Shown here one piece after another: positions 31,205 to 33,811 of a stretch of 33,811 bases of DNA. The position numbers were made by a program, and so were the translations under genes. Every line of letters starts with the position of its first letter. Position 1 is the stretch's first letter. This DNA comes from Lachnospiraceae bacterium. GTDB lineage: Bacteria; Bacillota; Clostridia; Lachnospirales; Lachnospiraceae. The notes below the pieces were generated by a model. That model did not search any database and was not told the origin of the DNA. It saw nothing but the letters and a program-made list of their open reading frames with translations. The stretch lies in the NCBI GenBank assembly GCA_024682115.1, contig JAIKZO010000001.1, positions 1 through 33,811 of the forward strand, read 5' to 3'.

Positions 31205-31393
31205 ATGGATATTGCCGGGTTATCAACCTCTTTATCTTTGGTTAATACTCAGAACCAGTTCGGCGTAGCCATGCTCAGTAAGTCTTTGGACAATCTTGAG
31301 ACGCAGGGCGAAAGTCTGGTCAGCATGATGGATCGCTCTATGGAGTTGTCCGTCAATCCGGGTGTCGGAGCTAATTTCGACATGTCGGTATAG
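31205..31393 (+). CDS. YjfB family small protein (putative motility-associated)
   Basis: A 62-aa protein, MDIAGLSTSLSLVNTQNQFG at the N-terminus and PGVGANFDMSV at the end. This matches the YjfB family (PF14070), whose members start MDI..LS......... and end G..(I/F)D(I/M).V. Family genes are often found with flagellar genes and are called putative motility proteins, but no activity is known. AGGAG lies 7 bases before the ATG. It is the only plus-strand gene in the window. It has its own promoter and a strong terminator, so it is a monocistronic unit opposed to the PucR/CdaR gene. Confidence 0.87.
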   Translation: MDIAGLSTSLSLVNTQNQFGVAMLSKSLDNLETQGESLVSMMDRSMELSVNPGVGANFDMSV

Positions 31394-31416
31394 GTTCCGG
31401 TATTAATCGATTAATC

Positions 31417-31454
31417 AAAAGAACGGCGCTTAAGTATTTAAGCTCCGTTCTTTT
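31417..31454. terminator. bidirectional rho-independent terminator
   Basis: A 17-base-pair stem with one mismatch closes a GTAT loop: AAAAGAACGG-C-GCTTAA and TTAAGC-T-CCGTTCTTTT. A-runs and T-runs flank both sides. It lies between the end of the plus-strand yjfB-like gene and the end of the minus-strand CvfB-like gene, and can serve both. Confidence 0.93.
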
Positions 31455-31468
31455 GCTTTATAAGACAT

Positions 31469-32125
31469 TTATCTTTTATTGTCCTTTATGAGTTCTATAC
31501 TGTCTTCGGTTATCCTTACGAGTCTTTGCTTATAAAGATTTCCCGCGGCTTTTTTAAACTCGTTCTTGCTCATCCCTGTCATCTTCATGATCTTTTCGGG
31601 AGACGACTTGTCTCCGACGGAAAGAGCTCCGCCGTTCTTCTCAAGTATCTCCGTAAGGAGCGTTGCGTTCTTAAGGTAATCTCCGGTCTTCTTTTCATCA
31701 CCTTTTACCCACATCGTCGCGCAGAGTCTTTTGCTCTTGTCAACATAGAGCCTTACCGGAACCACATCTCCCTTTGAGACTTTTTCCTTCTGTTCCTTAA
31801 ACGGTAAAAAAAGATCCTTTTCAAGGCCCCAGTCAAGGAACGCTCCTATATTCGAAACGTCCTTTACCTTAAGTGCCGAAACCTCGCCGAGCTTAATGAG
31901 CGGTTCTCTGGTCGTTGCTATGAGTCTGTCCTTTGAATCCCTGTAGATGAAAACATCGATCGGATCCATGTACATGGCGTCTTCCGGCAGCTCCTTTTTG
32001 GGAAGGAGCACTCTCGACTCTTCGCTTTCGGGATCCGTATCTTTGTTAACGGTATCCGCAAGGTAAGCTCCGTGTTCGGCTATCTTTACTATTGTAAGCA
32101 TCTGTCTTTTTCCGAGTTCTATCAT
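31469..32125 (-). CDS. CvfB-like S1 RNA-binding protein, shortened
   Basis: A 218-aa relative of CvfB/YitL. Residues 1-66 form the first S1-like domain (MIELGKRQMLTIVKIAEHGA, LLPKKELPEDAM). Residues about 67-140 form the second (LKVKDVSNIGAFLDWGLEKD, LFLPFKEQ, KRLCATMWV). The winged-helix end covers about 155-215 (ILEKNGGALSVGDKSSPEKI, MSKNEFKKAAGNLYKQRLVR). The usual length is about 280-300 aa with a third S1 domain between; here the chain goes straight from the second S1 domain to the winged helix. CvfB binds RNA and affects virulence-gene expression in staphylococci. Its ATG overlaps the thioesterase stop (ATGA). Confidence 0.87.
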   Translation of the reverse strand: MIELGKRQMLTIVKIAEHGAYLADTVNKDTDPESEESRVLLPKKELPEDAMYMDPIDVFIYRDSKDRLIATTREPLIKLGEVSALKVKDVSNIGAFLDWGLEKDLFLPFKEQKEKVSKGDVVPVRLYVDKSKRLCATMWVKGDEKKTGDYLKNATLLTEILEKNGGALSVGDKSSPEKIMKMTGMSKNEFKKAAGNLYKQRLVRITEDSIELIKDNKR

Positions 32126-32823
32126 TTCGTAAACTCCATGACCGTGCTCGTCTCTCCCGAAGAATCCTTTATCATCGCAACGGTCTTTTCTTCGTCTTCA
32201 TAAATATAGGGAGTGAGTATCTCATCAAGTCTTTCCTGTTTGCGGTATTCGACCCTGAGTCTTTTGGGATCCGTGAAACCGAGCTCATCCATGATCATCT
32301 CGACATATTTCCCGTTATTCACGTGCATGTTCGCATCGAGATGATGCTGTCTTACTTTTATGGGATCACACGCTCTGATATCATCGGGGATCATTATCTT
32401 TCCCCTGGTTTTCTCCATCGGAAGAGGTTCCTCCATAACGAATCCCTTAAGGACATCTTCCGTCACTCTCGCCGGCTTTCCTTCTTTATAATCCAGCAGC
32501 GTCCAGAGTGTATCACCCATTGCCACGGTATCGCCTTTTTGGTCCTTGATGAGGAAGTTCCTCATTCCGAAAAAACCTTTGAATTTATAAGGAAAGGTTC
32601 CTATCGTTATCTTCTCTCCGAGTTCGGGATATCTTAGTACGTCTATCTGCCAGGTCGAGATCACCCATACCAGATTTTTATCATGAAGGGCCTTTACACC
32701 GGCTCCGAGCGATTCCGACTGAAGGGTCGAACAATCCTGAAAGTAATTGAGTACTCCGAGTATATTAAGTTTTTCCCTGTGATCGACTTCGCTGTATCTT
32801 ACGATACTGTCAAACGTAAACAT
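32122..32823 (-). CDS. acyl-ACP thioesterase
   Basis: A 233-aa double hot-dog protein of the bacterial acyl-ACP thioesterase family (PF01643), which releases fatty acids from acyl carrier protein in the cytoplasm. Evidence: IVRYSEVDHREKLNILGVLN at the N-terminus, WVISTWQIDVLRYPELGEKI, GMRNFLI, and the second-domain catalytic segment HHLDANMHVNNGKYVEMIMD, followed by LRVEYRKQERLDEI. Length is usual. It is coupled to the CvfB-like gene by a 4-base overlap and lies 13 bases after maf. Confidence 0.93.
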   Translation of the reverse strand: MFTFDSIVRYSEVDHREKLNILGVLNYFQDCSTLQSESLGAGVKALHDKNLVWVISTWQIDVLRYPELGEKITIGTFPYKFKGFFGMRNFLIKDQKGDTVAMGDTLWTLLDYKEGKPARVTEDVLKGFVMEEPLPMEKTRGKIMIPDDIRACDPIKVRQHHLDANMHVNNGKYVEMIMDELGFTDPKRLRVEYRKQERLDEILTPYIYEDEEKTVAMIKDSSGETSTVMEFTK

Positions 32824-32836
32824 TTTCCCGTCCGTC

Positions 32837-33448
32837 CTATAACGTATTCTTAAGTTCCTGGTATAAGCGCGCCACCGGAAGTCCGACGACGTTGGCGTAT
32901 TCTCCGTCTATCTTTTTTACATGCTTTATAAAAAGACCCTGTATCCCGTAAGCTCCGGCTTTATCCATCGGTTCGCCCGAAGAGATGTAATCATCTATAT
33001 CCTTTTCGGTGATCGGATAGCACGTGACCTTTGTCGACTCGAAAAAGGAATATTCTCCGGCACGTCCGTCTTTATAAATGAACACTATCGTAACTCCCGT
33101 ATATACCTCATGGGTGTTATCGGAAAGCATCCCGAGCATCCTTTTTGCGTCGGCTTCATCTTCAGGTTTCCCGAGTATCTGTCCGTCACAGTAAACGATG
33201 GTATCGGCACCGATCACCATTATATCCTGCGGCGAAGTGATCTCCGGATGCGTTTCGTTATAGGTCTTTATCGAAGAAGCGACATCCAGAGCCTTCTGTC
33301 TCGAAAGCTCAACGCATACCTCCGACGGGACCATCGAAGTTACGATTTCATCCTTGTCAGAAGGACAGATATCAAATTCAAGTCCGATCTTCTCGAGCAG
33401 TTCCTTCCTGCGCGGAGAAGCGGATGCCAGAACTATCTTATAATCCAT
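32837..33448 (-). CDS. maf: Maf family nucleotide pyrophosphatase
   Basis: A 203-aa Maf protein, a nucleoside-triphosphate pyrophosphatase that removes dTTP/UTP or modified nucleotides and is linked to septum formation. The N-terminal signature ASASPRRKELLEKIGLEFDI is diagnostic. The catalytic Asp is in VIGADTIVYCDGQILGKPED, followed by TGVTIVF and YISSGEPMDKAGAYGIQG. The IQG.....I.G.Y.NVVGLPV end is complete. The ribosome binding site is weak (AAAGAA). It starts the maf-thioesterase-CvfB unit. Confidence 0.96.
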   Translation of the reverse strand: MDYKIVLASASPRRKELLEKIGLEFDICPSDKDEIVTSMVPSEVCVELSRQKALDVASSIKTYNETHPEITSPQDIMVIGADTIVYCDGQILGKPEDEADAKRMLGMLSDNTHEVYTGVTIVFIYKDGRAGEYSFFESTKVTCYPITEKDIDDYISSGEPMDKAGAYGIQGLFIKHVKKIDGEYANVVGLPVARLYQELKNTL

Positions 33449-33538
33449 TTTTATTCTTTCTTTATTCGGCTCAGTGCGCCCAAAATGCCTTTCCTTGTTC
33501 GGCGATGCGCATCTTAAAGACCATGCGACGGCCGTATC

Positions 33539-33811
33539 TTATTTTATGTGCAGAACATCTGACAGGGCTAGCGCCTTCTGTACAACAAGATCGGAATTAA
33601 AGTGGCTGTGCTCGCCCCATCTTCCGAGTCCCAGTATATCCTTTTTCCTCATGTATGTAAGAAGCTTATCCATGATCGCGGGTTTGTCGACCGTATTTAG
33701 AGGATAAGCATATTCGTTCATGAATGCGGGACCGTTATCTTCCTGTTTAAAAAGCTTTGTCCTCTCGGCTCTTGTCTCGGTCCAGTATCCGCGGCCTTTG
33801 CAGAAATTATG
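33539..33811 (-). CDS. FAD-dependent oxidoreductase, C-terminal part
   Basis: The last 90 residues of a protein that continues beyond the right edge; the frame is open to base 33811. It contains KLFKQEDNGPAFMNEYAYPL, then ILGLGRWGEHSHFNSDLVVQ and KALALSD. The GR.GE...FN.D..V..AL.L.D end resembles the C-terminus of NAD(P)-binding FAD enzymes related to UDP-galactopyranose mutase and protoporphyrinogen oxidase (COG1232-like). The YPLNT and GRWGE parts would lie near the flavin. The N-terminal Rossmann motif is outside the window, so the exact enzyme cannot be stated. A 90-base gap with nothing notable separates it from maf. Confidence 0.6.
   Translation of the reverse strand, partial: HNFCKGRGYWTETRAERTKLFKQEDNGPAFMNEYAYPLNTVDKPAIMDKLLTYMRKKDILGLGRWGEHSHFNSDLVVQKALALSDVLHIK

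Overview
The window looks like a chromosomal segment of a Gram-positive anaerobic Clostridia member, most likely a Lachnospiraceae of the Butyrivibrio/Lachnospira type. The evidence is moderate G+C content, AGGAGG-type ribosome binding sites, a Bacillus-type LexA box before uvrB, an FtsE-FtsX-EnvC-CtpA cell-wall operon, a YjfB-family small protein, a PucR/CdaR-type regulator, an acyl-ACP thioesterase and the VTC/DUF4956/CotH cluster. No rRNA, tRNA, CRISPR array, insertion sequence or phage gene was seen. Nearly every gene is on the minus strand; the only convincing plus-strand gene is the small yjfB-like gene near 31.3 kb. Genes are therefore described in the direction of transcription, from high to low coordinates. 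Functions rest on motif recognition by eye, without database searches.

Right end (33.8-31.0 kb): the C-terminus of an FAD-dependent oxidoreductase, Maf, an acyl-ACP thioesterase overlapping by 4 bp a shortened CvfB-like S1 protein, a strong bidirectional terminator, then the plus-strand YjfB-like gene with its own promoter. A PucR/CdaR-type regulator diverges from it and leads into a compact operon (31.0-22.2 kb): ftsE, ftsX, an EnvC-like M23 hydrolase, a CtpA-like S41 protease, an SGNH-like membrane protein that lacks the usual catalytic serine, and a large sensor hybrid histidine kinase. This looks like a peptidoglycan-remodelling unit with signalling genes at its end.

Middle (22.1-11.3 kb): an uncharacterised 354-aa protein, then an OmpR-type response regulator and histidine kinase ended by a clear terminator. 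Next comes a long co-directional run: VTC-domain protein, DUF4956 membrane protein, CotH-kinase protein, zinc-ribbon membrane protein, APH-like kinase, TIM-barrel epimerase-like protein, esterase and a small unknown protein, ended by a second clear terminator. The response-regulator promoter and the VTC promoter carry the same direct repeat at the same distance from their -10 boxes. The two-component system therefore probably controls both itself and the VTC-CotH operon. This is the strongest regulatory story in the window.

Left part (11.2-0 kb): a TetR-CPBP protease-unknown protein operon with a consensus promoter and a likely operator; two metallophosphoesterases, one readable only from an ATA start, followed by a P-loop kinase; a WYL regulator with a 13-bp-arm palindrome before it, leading into MmcQ/YjbR, GyrI-like and GNAT-YoaP genes; then a region crowded with GNAT acetyltransferases, including one clear broken copy and one possible remnant, plus a TraX-like membrane protein. 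The window ends inside uvrB.
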